57,763 bases of DNA from Methylococcaceae bacterium (GCA_030627205.1 DAOUSN010000009.1:1-57763); one strand, 5' to 3'. Positions 1 through 8,749 are shown, counted from the stretch's first letter. The notes: generated by a model not told the origin, from the letters alone. Program-made: numbers and translations.

Positions 1-354
1 AGAAAATATCCTAATGCAGAAAAAGAATGGGGCTGGCAATATGTGTTCCCTGCGCGAAACCTTGGCATTGATCCACTTACAAATATAATCCGCCGCCATC
101 ATGTTGATCCATCCGTTGTTAATAAAGCCATTAAAACGGTTGTCCGAAAATTGAATATTAGCAAAAAAGTAAGCGCGCATACTTTTAGACATAGCTTTGC
201 TACTCATTTATTACAACGTGGTACTGATATTCGTACCATTCAATCCTTACTAGGGCATAAAGATTTGCAAACAACGATGTTTTATACCCATGTTTTACAA
301 CAAGGCGCAGAAGGCGTTACTAGTCCCTTAGATGATTTGCCCACACTCATTTAA
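1..354 (+). CDS. intI: Integron-type tyrosine recombinase IntI, C-terminal fragment (5' end outside window)
   Basis: Site-specific recombinase that would insert and excise gene cassettes at attI/attC sites. The reading frame is open from base 1, so the gene is cut by the window edge and the GTG at 43 is an internal valine. The fragment begins with the segment around [10 protein letters not shown], which matches the extra region that separates integron integrases from XerC/XerD, and it ends with the family tail GVTSPLD. The HTFRH box, the LLGH histidine and the nucleophilic tyrosine (codon 283-285, in FYTHV) are all present; the first catalytic arginine lies upstream of the window. Nothing in the visible part is broken. 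No cassette is visible downstream, where nadB converges on it. In integrons attI and the cassettes usually lie on the 5' side of intI, which is not visible here. A lone chromosomal IntI relative without cassettes is the main alternative. Confidence 0.85.
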   Translation, partial: RKYPNAEKEWGWQYVFPARNLGIDPLTNIIRRHHVDPSVVNKAIKTVVRKLNISKKVSAHTFRHSFATHLLQRGTDIRTIQSLLGHKDLQTTMFYTHVLQQGAEGVTSPLDDLPTLI

Positions 355-393
355 ATTTTAGAGGTATTAGAAGCAGATTTATTTTTAGTTTAA

Positions 394-435
394 ATTGAGA
401 AAAAGTGAATCTATAAAAATTGGCTTTTTCTCAAT
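394..435. terminator. Perfect 12-bp inverted repeat between convergent intI and nadB
   Basis: The arms attgagaaaaag (394-405) and ctttttctcaat (424-435) are exact reverse complements separated by 18 bases. The hairpin sits between two convergent genes and could end transcription from either side, with T-rich right-arm sequence for plus-strand transcripts. The loop is long for an intrinsic terminator, so a protein-binding or recombination-related palindrome is also possible. Confidence 0.45.
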
Positions 436-491
436 CATTAAAAATGAAGAATACTTGCTAATTGAATCTGCGATTGGAAATAAACATTGTT

Positions 492-2096
492 TTATTTAAA
501 ATCATTGGGGTTTAAAAAACTATTTTTTGCTGGTTGACTATTATCAGTTTCAGGATAATCTTGTGTATAATGTAATCCTCGACTTTCTTTACGCTGTTGC
601 GCACAACGGACAATTAATTCTGCAACAGTCACTAAACTTCGTAATTCTAATAAATCACTGCTAACTTTAAAATGTGCATAATATTCATCAATTTCTTCAG
701 TTAATAACTCAATACGATGCATTGCCCTATTTAAACGTTTATTGGTACGAACAATACCGACATAATCCCACATAAAACGCCGCAATTCATCCCAATTATG
801 TGAAATAACCACTTCTTCATCAGAATCAATTACTTGGGACTCATCCCATTTAGGAATTTCTACCTTAAGTTGCGGAAAATCAGGTAAAGAGTTTAGAATA
901 TCTACTGAAGCGCGTTCTGCAAAAACTAAACATTCTAGCAATGAGTTACTCGCCATACGATTAGCTCCATGCAAACCCGTACATGCCACTTCACCAATAG
1001 CATAGAGCCTTGGGATATTAGTCCGTGCATTACTGTCAGTAATAACCCCACCACAGGTATAATGCGCCGCAGGAACAACCGGAATAGGCTGCTTGGTAAT
1101 ATCTATTTCTAATTTTAAACATTGCTCATAAATTGTTGGAAAATGTTGCCTAATGAACTTTGCAGGTTTATGACTAATATCCAAATAAACACATTCTATT
1201 CCCTGCGTTTTCATCTCATTATCAATTGCCCTTGCTACAATATCACGTGGTGCAAGTTCTTCTCTGGCATCATAATCCGACATGAAAGGTTGTCCATTAG
1301 GTAATATTAAACGCGCACCTTCACCTCTAACAGCTTCACTAATTAAAAAAGAACGCGCATTAGGATGATAAAGACAAGTAGGATGAAACTGCATAAATTC
1401 CATATTACTAATATGACAGCCTGCTCGCCAAGCTAAGGCAATACCATCGCCTGTTGAAATATGAGGGTTAGTTGAATAAAGATAAACTTTACTTGCACCA
1501 CCTGTCGCTAAAACCACGATTCGTGCCGCAATTGATTTTACTTGTTGATTATGCGTATCTAAAACATAAGCCCCTAAAATTATTTTGTCTACGGTCTCAT
1601 TAAATTTATCAGTGGTAATTAAATCAACAACGTTATGATTTTCTAATATTTCTATATTTGAATGTTCTTGCGCACGTTTAATAAGAGATAATGACATAGC
1701 CCTGCCAGTTGCATCTTTTGCATGTACAATACGTCGATGAGAATGCCCTCCTTCACGGTTTAAATGTAGTTCACCAGAAATATCTTCGGTAAAAGCAACC
1801 CCTTGTTGGCGTAACCAATCTATACTTTGTTTGCCCTGTGAAACAGTGAGTTTAACAATTTCTTCATCGCAAAGTCCAGCACCTGCGTTCAACGTATCTT
1901 CAATATGTGATTGAAATGAATCACTTTTATCTAATACCGCAGAAATACCACCTTGTGCATAATAAGTGCTACCTGCAATTAAGGAAAATTTTGAAAGGAC
2001 AACAACACTTGCTTTATCAGCAAGTTTGAGCGCAAGAGTTAAACCTGCTGCGCCACTTCCTATAATAAGGACATCAAAAGAATGAGAATTTAACAT
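492..2096 (-). CDS. nadB: L-aspartate oxidase NadB
   Basis: FAD enzyme that oxidises L-aspartate to iminoaspartate, the first step of de novo NAD synthesis before quinolinate synthase (NadA). At 534 residues it has the usual family length. The N-terminus has the dinucleotide-binding motif [15 protein letters not shown] after the first beta strand. The succinate dehydrogenase/fumarate reductase flavoprotein fold follows, including [14 protein letters not shown] and the [13 protein letters not shown] region, then the YTCGGV and [17 protein letters not shown] segments near the FAD site, and a helical C-terminal domain. It is transcribed divergently from rpoE across 140 bp, the same neighbourhood as in Escherichia coli and Pseudomonas (nadB next to rpoE/algU). 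No nadA or nadC is in the window. Confidence 0.95.
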   Translation of the reverse strand: MLNSHSFDVLIIGSGAAGLTLALKLADKASVVVLSKFSLIAGSTYYAQGGISAVLDKSDSFQSHIEDTLNAGAGLCDEEIVKLTVSQGKQSIDWLRQQGVAFTEDISGELHLNREGGHSHRRIVHAKDATGRAMSLSLIKRAQEHSNIEILENHNVVDLITTDKFNETVDKIILGAYVLDTHNQQVKSIAARIVVLATGGASKVYLYSTNPHISTGDGIALAWRAGCHISNMEFMQFHPTCLYHPNARSFLISEAVRGEGARLILPNGQPFMSDYDAREELAPRDIVARAIDNEMKTQGIECVYLDISHKPAKFIRQHFPTIYEQCLKLEIDITKQPIPVVPAAHYTCGGVITDSNARTNIPRLYAIGEVACTGLHGANRMASNSLLECLVFAERASVDILNSLPDFPQLKVEIPKWDESQVIDSDEEVVISHNWDELRRFMWDYVGIVRTNKRLNRAMHRIELLTEEIDEYYAHFKVSSDLLELRSLVTVAELIVRCAQQRKESRGLHYTQDYPETDNSQPAKNSFLNPNDFK

Positions 2097-2188
2097 AAAT
2101 TAAAATAAAAACATTGAAAGTTACAGTGGCTTAATCTGCATTGTTTAGGGATAATAACCCTTTTTAGAACGATAGCAATTATTTTCAT

Positions 2189-2216
2189 AGAACTAACGCA
2201 ACTTTTGCGTGTCTAT
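2189..2216 (+). promoter_or_regulatory. Candidate sigma-E-type promoter of rpoE
   Basis: AGAACTA (2189-2195) followed after 16 bases by TCTAT (2212-2216) resembles the GGAACTT-N16-TCTRA pattern of sigma-E promoters. It lies just upstream of the rpoE start, where autoregulation is expected. The predicted leader would be short, about 15 bases. The match is imperfect at the first -35 position and the last -10 position. Confidence 0.4.
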
Positions 2217-2236
2217 CTCAACATTAAAGCAATCAT

Positions 2237-2833
2237 GTGAATAATAAACTGAAGATAAGTAAAGATATTGATAATGACCTCGTTAACAAGGTTCAGCAAG
2301 GGGATAAATCCGCTTACGACTTATTAGTGTTAAAATATCAATATAGAATTATTCAATTAGTCAACCGCTATATAAAAGATCCCAGCGAGGCTCAAGATGT
2401 AGCACAAGAAACCTTTATAAAAGCCTACCGTGCTTTAGCTAATTTCCGAGGTGATAGTGCCTTTTATACTTGGCTGTATAGAATAGCGATAAATACCGCA
2501 AAAAACTATTTATTATCACGTTCACGTCGTTATTCTGATTATCAAGTTGATATTCAAGAGGCAGAACAAGTTGAAAATGCACCACAATTACAAAGCACAG
2601 ATACACCTGAATGCTTGTTAATGAATGATGATATTGTTAGCACAATTGAAACAGTCATCGACAATTTACCAGAAGAAATGCGCATTGCCATTACGTTAAG
2701 AGAATTTGAAGGGATGAGTTATGATGGAATTGCACAAACAATGGAATGTCCCGTTGGTACAATCAGATCGCGTATTTTTAGGGCGCGAGAAGCGATTGAT
2801 AAAAAAATAACCCCACTGCTTGATAAAAGGTAA
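2237..2833 (+). CDS. rpoE: RNA polymerase sigma-E factor (RpoE/AlgU)
   Basis: Extracytoplasmic-function sigma factor that directs RNA polymerase to envelope-stress promoters. Its 198 residues hold the two standard domains. Region 2 includes LLVLKYQYRIIQLVNRYI, then DAQDVAQETF-like core-binding sequence and FYTWLYRIAINTAKNYL. Region 4 has LPEEMRIAITLREFEGMSYDGIA and the helix-turn-helix ending in CPVGTIRSRIFRAREA. The only in-frame start giving a family-length protein is GTG at 2237; no clear Shine-Dalgarno precedes it, and an ATG two bases earlier is out of frame and stops at once. rseA follows 6 bases after the stop, so the two are co-transcribed. A sigma-E-like promoter upstream suggests autoregulation. 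Confidence 0.95.
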   Translation: MNNKLKISKDIDNDLVNKVQQGDKSAYDLLVLKYQYRIIQLVNRYIKDPSEAQDVAQETFIKAYRALANFRGDSAFYTWLYRIAINTAKNYLLSRSRRYSDYQVDIQEAEQVENAPQLQSTDTPECLLMNDDIVSTIETVIDNLPEEMRIAITLREFEGMSYDGIAQTMECPVGTIRSRIFRAREAIDKKITPLLDKR

Positions 2834-2839
2834 ATTTCT

Positions 2840-3412
2840 ATGGATGATGTAAATCAAAAAATATCATGCTTTATTGATGATGAATTGAAATATAACGAAG
2901 TATTAAATTTATTAACTGATTTTCAATTGCACCCAGAATTGATGCAAAAAGTTAATCGTTATCAAATAGCCTCAATGGCATTGTCTTCTCAGCGATTTTC
3001 ACTAATTAATACTGATTTTTTGGCATCTATCCAGCAAGGCATCGCCAAAGAACCGCTTTATTTGTTAGCCGTTAACCCTCCGATTAAAAAAGCGTATAAA
3101 ATTACCATGGCATTAGCTGCCTGTATAGCATTAATAGCAGTATTGTCGATTGAAATTATTGATAATAAACCCTTAAAATATAATCCTACTTCATCGTCAA
3201 CAATGGCAACTGTTAAAAAACCGCCTAATCAACAAAATAATTTTGTATCTGCAACACCTTTATTAGAGAAAGATCCCATAAAAAAGCAAACAACAAATTA
3301 TCAAACGATACCCTTTAATGATTATCTTCAAGCTTATAACACTAGTTTTTATACAGATGGAACTCCTTCTTTCCCACCATATATGGAAACTATCAGTTAT
3401 AAACAAGATTAA
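2840..3412 (+). CDS. rseA: Anti-sigma-E factor RseA/MucA-like
   Basis: Inner-membrane anti-sigma factor that holds RpoE until regulated proteolysis releases it. The N-terminal cytoplasmic domain (about residues 1-75) has the RseA/MucA pattern ISCFIDDEL, then RYQIASMALSSQ. One hydrophobic segment at about residues 86-106 crosses the membrane, leaving a roughly 85-residue periplasmic tail with no recognisable domain. The length (190 residues) is normal for the family. The usual next gene, rseB/mucB, is absent: a DegP-type protease follows after 47 bases. The periplasmic input may therefore differ from the E. coli scheme. The identity rests on position plus the N-terminal motif; overall similarity in this family is low. 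Confidence 0.85.
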   Translation: MDDVNQKISCFIDDELKYNEVLNLLTDFQLHPELMQKVNRYQIASMALSSQRFSLINTDFLASIQQGIAKEPLYLLAVNPPIKKAYKITMALAACIALIAVLSIEIIDNKPLKYNPTSSSTMATVKKPPNQQNNFVSATPLLEKDPIKKQTTNYQTIPFNDYLQAYNTSFYTDGTPSFPPYMETISYKQD

Positions 3413-3459
3413 TTTATTTGCATGAAATTTTTAGAAATTAAGGTGAGCTAATAAGAATA

Positions 3460-4764
3460 ATGATGTTAAAAACCAGCTTATTTTTCTGTTTTTTCATATT
3501 TTCCCCTATTGTCTCAAGTGCATTTCCTGATTTTACCGTCATGGTAAAAAAAAATAAGGATACCGTTGTTAATATTAGCAGTCATCAACAAGCCATACCA
3601 TCTAACTCTGCTTATAATCTTATTGGCTCTGGTTTTATTATTTCTAAACAAGGTTATATTTTAACAAACTATCATGTAGTTAAAGAAGCTAAAACCATTA
3701 TTGTAAAATTAAATGATAATCGAGAATTTATTGCTTCATTAGTTGGCTATGATAAACGAATAGATATTGCATTATTAAAAATAAGAGCAGATAAACTTTC
3801 AGTTGTTAAAATTGGCATTCCTGAAAAATTAAATATCGGTGAATGGGTTGTTGCAATAGGTTCACCTTATGGACTTGAACAATCTGTCACCGCTGGAATT
3901 ATCAGTGCTAAAAATCGGCGTTTAGCTTCAGAAAAAAATAATGTTTTTATTCAATCTGATGTAGTTATTAATCCTGGCAATTCTGGCGGACCTTTATTTA
4001 ACCTTAAAGGTGAAGTCATTGGTATGAACTCAAAAATCTATACGCTTTCTGGAGGCTATCAAGGATTATCATTTGCTATCCCTATTGATAGGGTGATAAA
4101 TATTGCCAATCAAATTAAAAAACAAGGTCAGGTGAGTTATGGCTGGATGGGCATTCAAACACAAGATGTTACTGAAGATTTAGCTGATGCTTTTTTTATG
4201 AATCAACCCTATGGCGCTTTAATTTCTAAAATAATTCCATTAAGCCCTGCGGACGAGGCAGGATTCCAACTCGGTGATATAATCGTTACCTTCAATGGTC
4301 AAACAATAGAATCTGCAACTATTCTTCCTTCTAAAGTACAAATGATGGCAACAGGAAAGAAGGTATCGGTAAAAATTATTAGGCAAGGAAAATTAAAAAC
4401 AATTACCTTTAAAGTCGGTTTGTTAGCCGACGAAAACGATTTACTAACTCAAAAAGACATTAAAAAAGAAATTAAGCTGTTGGGGATAGGAATTAGTTCA
4501 TTGACAATAAATGATCGCCACGTTTTTAAGATTGATAAATATGGAGTATTAGTTTATTCTGTTATCAAAGATAGTCTAGCATTTCAGTTTGGTCTCCAAC
4601 AAGGTGATATTATTTTAAATATTCAAGGAAAAAATATCTGGAATGTGGAAAGTTTTGAGGATATTATCAATACTCTTGTCATTGGAACAAAAGTTGCTTT
4701 TTTAATTCAACGTAAAGGCGTAAGATTATTTTTGTCTATTGAAATAATTAAGATACCTATATAA
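3460..4764 (+). CDS. degP: Periplasmic serine endoprotease DegP/MucD-like
   Basis: Trypsin-like HtrA protease for damaged envelope proteins; MucD also restrains sigma-E signalling in Pseudomonas. A signal peptide occupies about residues 1-21. The catalytic triad is visible as H72 (NYHVV), D102 (RIDIALLK) and S175 (NPGNSGGPLF). Two PDZ domains follow, at about residues 235-325 and 335-430, so the 434-residue length is normal. Codons 1 and 2 are both ATG; AAGGTGAG at 3440-3447 is the nearest ribosome-binding sequence. It lies third in the rpoE run and replaces rseB in position. The next gene begins 27 bases after its stop, so transcription could continue into the EEP and PLD genes. Confidence 0.93.
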   Translation: MMLKTSLFFCFFIFSPIVSSAFPDFTVMVKKNKDTVVNISSHQQAIPSNSAYNLIGSGFIISKQGYILTNYHVVKEAKTIIVKLNDNREFIASLVGYDKRIDIALLKIRADKLSVVKIGIPEKLNIGEWVVAIGSPYGLEQSVTAGIISAKNRRLASEKNNVFIQSDVVINPGNSGGPLFNLKGEVIGMNSKIYTLSGGYQGLSFAIPIDRVINIANQIKKQGQVSYGWMGIQTQDVTEDLADAFFMNQPYGALISKIIPLSPADEAGFQLGDIIVTFNGQTIESATILPSKVQMMATGKKVSVKIIRQGKLKTITFKVGLLADENDLLTQKDIKKEIKLLGIGISSLTINDRHVFKIDKYGVLVYSVIKDSLAFQFGLQQGDIILNIQGKNIWNVESFEDIINTLVIGTKVAFLIQRKGVRLFLSIEIIKIPI

Positions 4765-4791
4765 AATAAATTTAAAAGCAATCATATTAAA

Positions 4792-6297
4792 ATGGATAAA
4801 ATAGAACTACTATATGTAGAAAATATAATTACCCGTAAAACAGTAAAAACCCAACAACAATTAACCTTTTTTATTTTGATTGAAAATGTTAGTTATAATA
4901 AACAAGTTGATATTATTTGGGCAGGCGAGGATGATATTTGGCAAATATTACCTGCAAACTATCACAGTATGCAAGGTCATAATAAAGAACACTGGATTGC
5001 GACTATTAATTTTAGTTTAACCAATAAACAATCTCTTGTTGGTAATATTCAATTTAGTTTACGCTATCAGGTTTCAGGTAAAGAATATTGGGATAATAAT
5101 CACGGACTTAATTACGTTAGTGAAGCAGATTCTGGTATTAAATTAACCAATAATCAACAAGTACAAAATGTTGGGTTTAAAAACCATTTACATGATGAAG
5201 AACAACCTATTAATTTAACCATTGCAGTTACGAAAGCCTTTAATGCTGAAAAAGTAACCATTCACTGGACTATGGATTACTGGCAAACAACCCATAAAAC
5301 TGCCTGTCAATTTAAAAAGAATTATTGGGATAAAAGCATACAAAGTAATGCAAGAAACCCAAATCAATATGGAGTTCAACTTTGGACTGCGACACTTAAA
5401 AAAGGTAATTGGTTTAAGTTGGACTATATTATTAATTGTGAAAATAGCGCGCAAACCCTATGGGAAAACAATGGTGAGCATAATTATCATTTCCAACGCG
5501 AACAATTAAAACTGCTCATTTTAAATTTACATTGCTATCAAGAGGAAAATCAAGATGATAAATTTAGCAAAATTGCTAAAACCATTGATGAGCTTGAAAT
5601 TGATATTGTCTGTTTACAAGAAGTCGCTGAATATTGGCGCGATGGTGAAGGTGACTGGGAATCTAATTCCGCAAAAATCATTAATGACCGTTTAAATAAA
5701 CCCTTTTATCTTCATAGTGATTGGTCGCACTTAGGTTTCGATAAATATAGAGAAGGAGTTGCTATTTTAAGTCGTTATCCTTTATCTAATCATGAAGCCA
5801 GCTATGTATCTGATAGTCATAATATTTATGATATTCATTCAAGAAAAGTAGTAACAGCTCAAGTTTATGTGCCTTTTATAGGTAGTATTAATATTTTTTC
5901 AACTCATTTAAGCTGGTTGGAGGATGGTTTTCAACAACAATTTGAACGGTTGCATCAATGGGCTGAAACTAATCATACTGATGAGATTAAAGCAACATTG
6001 TTATGTGGTGATTTCAATATTACCGCAGGTTCAGAGGGTTATGAATTAGTGGTTAATTCGGGTAACTATGAGGATCAGTTCTTAGCGGTTAATGAATACG
6101 GTGTTTTTGAAAAAATTTTTAAAATTAACGATGAGCATTGGAAAGATTTATTAGCTGATGATTATCGAATTGATTATGTTTTCATGAAAAAGGGCAGTGA
6201 ATTACAAATTACATCGGCTAAGGTTATTTTTACCGAAAATGACTATGGTCGAGTTTCCGACCATTGTGGTTATTTTATGATTTTTGAACCACTTTAA
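4792..6297 (+). CDS. Tandem CBM21-like modules fused to an endonuclease/exonuclease/phosphatase domain
   Basis: The 501-residue protein has three parts. Two beta-rich modules (about 10-108 and 127-234) each end in the same signature: WDNNHGLNY at 100-108 and WENNGEHNY at 224-232. This is the W-D-N-N-x-G-x-N-Y pattern typical of CBM21 starch/glycogen-binding domains. The C-terminal EEP domain (about 238-501) keeps every residue expected of the DNase I-like phosphodiesterase fold: N245, E277 in CLQEV, H372 in STHLSW, D407 and N409 in CGDFN, and D490-H491 in SDHCG. It should therefore be an active metal-dependent phosphoesterase cleaving nucleic acid, phospholipid or a phosphorylated sugar. No signal peptide is visible, so it is probably cytoplasmic. 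It sits 27 bases after degP and 39 bases before the PLD gene. I do not recognise a named family with this architecture. Confidence 0.8.
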   Translation: MDKIELLYVENIITRKTVKTQQQLTFFILIENVSYNKQVDIIWAGEDDIWQILPANYHSMQGHNKEHWIATINFSLTNKQSLVGNIQFSLRYQVSGKEYWDNNHGLNYVSEADSGIKLTNNQQVQNVGFKNHLHDEEQPINLTIAVTKAFNAEKVTIHWTMDYWQTTHKTACQFKKNYWDKSIQSNARNPNQYGVQLWTATLKKGNWFKLDYIINCENSAQTLWENNGEHNYHFQREQLKLLILNLHCYQEENQDDKFSKIAKTIDELEIDIVCLQEVAEYWRDGEGDWESNSAKIINDRLNKPFYLHSDWSHLGFDKYREGVAILSRYPLSNHEASYVSDSHNIYDIHSRKVVTAQVYVPFIGSINIFSTHLSWLEDGFQQQFERLHQWAETNHTDEIKATLLCGDFNITAGSEGYELVVNSGNYEDQFLAVNEYGVFEKIFKINDEHWKDLLADDYRIDYVFMKKGSELQITSAKVIFTENDYGRVSDHCGYFMIFEPL

Positions 6298-6336
6298 ATC
6301 AAAAAAGTTAATTTTAAAACAATGGAAGAAAATGAT

Positions 6337-7938
6337 ATGCACATAGCTGAATATTATGCTAAACCCATCCATGGTGAATTAGGCAGCTCATTCGCTAGAG
6401 CTAATGATTTTAATCATAAATTTTTTCTTCGCTGGGGGAAAATAGAATTTGATATTTCTCATGGAAATCAAATTAACTTAAAAGTTATTTTAAAAATCTA
6501 TCGTCATCATAATATTTGTGAAACCTATATTGTTGATACCGATGCTTATGATATTAGATGGAATCATCATAAACGTAAAACTAGAGACTTTTATCTTCAC
6601 CCATTTTCTAATTCATTTGGAAAAATTAATTGTGTTAAATTTTCCTTTATTATTCATAAAGACCAACACTCTATCGCCTCAAAAAAAGATTATATCTTTA
6701 TGGATTGGTCACAGATACATAAAGGTTCAGATAAACACCAACACCGAGAAATAACTTCACTCTATTCAACTCCGAATCACTATCAAACTTATGAGTTACA
6801 AGCCTATGAACTACAAAATGATGTTGATTGGATTAATCATCATTTTGACTCGCTACAATTAGTTCCAAAATTTACTAAAGGTCAACCTAATCACCCCTAT
6901 CATCCGAAAAGTTATATCCATAATTTTATTAATAAAACTATAAATTTTAAACAAAATAACCCTGATAGACTCTGTACTATTAAAGTTAGTGTTGATTGTA
7001 TTGACGATGCTGATTTTACCAATCATCTAATTCATGCAAGTGAACAAGGTGTATGGATTCAATGCCTAGTTGATTGGCGAAAAATGACCTTAACTAATAG
7101 TAATAATTATACTCGCTTAAAACAGGCTGGGATTGAATTAATGGGTGTTGTTTGTAGCCCTAATCATTCTCTAATAGAGGTTGAACCTGATATGCACACC
7201 AAATTTATCATTTTTAATGATGAGGATTGCATTTTAGGCTCGTTTAATATTACTTTTGATCGTTGGTGGGCAAATTGGGAGTCAGGAATGACCTTCCATT
7301 CTAAAGGTGTCTGCCGATTATTAGATAATATTTTTCAAAGTCAGCGTGGTGGAGTTATCCAGCAATATGGGATAGACCCTTACAGCCAATTTAATTTACT
7401 GTATACCTTTGGTAGACATACCATCCAAAATGGAAGTAGTTATTTACCACATCACGCTATTTTAGCTGAAATTAACCGCGCTACATGTTCCATTAAAATT
7501 AGCCTATTTTTAATTGGCGAATTATTAGGTAATCATCATGATAGTGTTATTTGTGCATTGATTAATGCTAAAAATAGAGGCGTTGATGTTCATATTTTAT
7601 TCAATGGACATTTAGCTAGGCAAGGAAAAATTGGTATAGAGCGTAGCATGAAAGAAGAATTAAACCGTCCTTTATTACCTGTCATTGAGCGATTAAAGTT
7701 AGCAAATGTAAAGGTAGGATTAGTTTACGGTAAAGACGATCATCCAATTCCTTATTCTCCCATTCATTCTAAATACTGTATTATTGATGAATCTATTGTC
7801 ATAGAAGGAAGCTTTAATTGGTACAACACCTCTGTGTTTTCTCATGATTTAATTGTTATTGCCGCTAATCAGCAGGTTGTAAATCCATACTTATATGAGT
7901 TTGAAGAAATACAACAATCTTTTAGAGTTTATTATTAG
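6337..7938 (+). CDS. Phospholipase D superfamily protein with two HKD motifs and a novel N-terminal domain
   Basis: PLD-superfamily enzymes cleave or transfer phosphodiesters of lipids or nucleic acids through paired histidines. This 533-residue protein has both motifs intact: HTKFIIFND beginning at H287, followed by GSFN, and HSKYCIIDE beginning at H477, again followed by GSFNW. The domain from about 185 to 530 is therefore a complete bilobed catalytic unit. About 170 N-terminal residues, rich in His, Tyr and Trp with predicted beta strands, match nothing I recognise. No signal peptide or membrane segment is seen. ATG at 6337 is preferred because GGAAGAA lies 6 bases upstream; ATG at 6322 would add five residues. 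It follows the EEP gene by 39 bases and is probably co-transcribed, so the two may act on the same polymer. Confidence 0.8.
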   Translation: MHIAEYYAKPIHGELGSSFARANDFNHKFFLRWGKIEFDISHGNQINLKVILKIYRHHNICETYIVDTDAYDIRWNHHKRKTRDFYLHPFSNSFGKINCVKFSFIIHKDQHSIASKKDYIFMDWSQIHKGSDKHQHREITSLYSTPNHYQTYELQAYELQNDVDWINHHFDSLQLVPKFTKGQPNHPYHPKSYIHNFINKTINFKQNNPDRLCTIKVSVDCIDDADFTNHLIHASEQGVWIQCLVDWRKMTLTNSNNYTRLKQAGIELMGVVCSPNHSLIEVEPDMHTKFIIFNDEDCILGSFNITFDRWWANWESGMTFHSKGVCRLLDNIFQSQRGGVIQQYGIDPYSQFNLLYTFGRHTIQNGSSYLPHHAILAEINRATCSIKISLFLIGELLGNHHDSVICALINAKNRGVDVHILFNGHLARQGKIGIERSMKEELNRPLLPVIERLKLANVKVGLVYGKDDHPIPYSPIHSKYCIIDESIVIEGSFNWYNTSVFSHDLIVIAANQQVVNPYLYEFEEIQQSFRVYY

Positions 7939-8005
7939 CCAGATAGTATATTATTTCACTTTCTTCATGGTAAAAAATAGAATGTCGTAAATTTTTAATA
8001 TTTTA

Positions 8006-8035
8006 TTGCAAAAAATGTAAAATTTATATTAAAAT
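8006..8035 (+). promoter_or_regulatory. Candidate sigma-70 promoter of terD
   Basis: TTGCAA (8006-8011) and TAAAAT (8030-8035) are 18 bases apart in the 226-base gap before terD. The surroundings are extremely AT-rich, so chance matches are likely. If real, terD has its own promoter as well as possible read-through from the PLD gene. Confidence 0.3.
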
Positions 8036-8164
8036 AAAAGCAACCATTCATTTATTTACTCAAATATTATTAGTGTATTTTTGAAATATAAAGGTAGTGA
8101 ACGGTTAGCAATTAAGTTTTTAATCATCGCCATTCACATGGCTTAATTTAAAGAGAAAATTATA

Positions 8165-8749
8165 ATGGCTGTAACGTTGAATAAAGGTGGCAGACTGTCA
8201 CTTTCTAAAGAAAACCCAGGTTTAAAAAAAATTCAAGTTGGTTTAGGCTGGGACGAACGACAAACAGATGGGGCAACTTATGACTTAGATGCCTCTGCAT
8301 TTATATTAACTGCCTCTGAAAAAGTGAGAAGCGATTCAGATTTTATTTTTTACAATAACCTTAAAGGTGCAAACAATGCAGTTGAACACATGGGAGATAA
8401 TTTAACAGGTGGCGGTGAAGGTGATGATGAGGTTATTAAACTTGACTTATCTATGCTCGATCAACAATCTGATATAGAAAGAATCTCAATGGTCGTCACC
8501 ATTCATGATGCGGAGTCAAAAAATCAAAATTTTGGACAAATAGAGAATGCTTTTATTCGTGTTGTTAATGACGCAACTAATCAGGAGATTGTCCGTTTTG
8601 ATTTAACCGAAGATTATTCTATTGAAACCGCAATGATTTTTGGTGAAATTTATAAGAAAAATAATGAATGGCGTTTTTCCGCTGTTGGTCAAGGTTTTGC
8701 AGGTGGATTAACTTCTGTTTGTAGTCGCTATGGAATTAATGCAGCTTAA
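8165..8749 (+). CDS. terD: TerD family stress protein
   Basis: TerD-fold calcium-binding protein of the tellurium-resistance/general-stress group. The sequence is a canonical full-length copy (194 residues). It starts with MAVTLNKGGRLSL and has GLGWDERQTDG, then DLDAS at 40-44, YNNLKG, the acidic metal loop GDNLTGGGEGDDEV at 77-90, the TIHDAE segment, and the tail ETAMIFGEIY with GQGFAGGL. The acidic residues expected to bind calcium are kept. AAAGAGAAA precedes the ATG. No terC, terB, terA, terZ or telA is in the window, so this is a solitary terD behind two phosphodiesterase genes. TerD genes elsewhere are often found with phosphoryl-transfer and DNA-processing genes, which gives the neighbourhood some meaning. 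Confidence 0.93.
   Translation: MAVTLNKGGRLSLSKENPGLKKIQVGLGWDERQTDGATYDLDASAFILTASEKVRSDSDFIFYNNLKGANNAVEHMGDNLTGGGEGDDEVIKLDLSMLDQQSDIERISMVVTIHDAESKNQNFGQIENAFIRVVNDATNQEIVRFDLTEDYSIETAMIFGEIYKKNNEWRFSAVGQGFAGGLTSVCSRYGINAA

Noticed and set aside
1-354. Reading the first gene as a complete 103-residue XerC/XerD-like protein starting at GTG 43
   Set aside because: The frame is open to base 1 and the upstream codons encode integron-integrase residues (EWGWQY), so it is a truncated IntI, not a short Xer protein.
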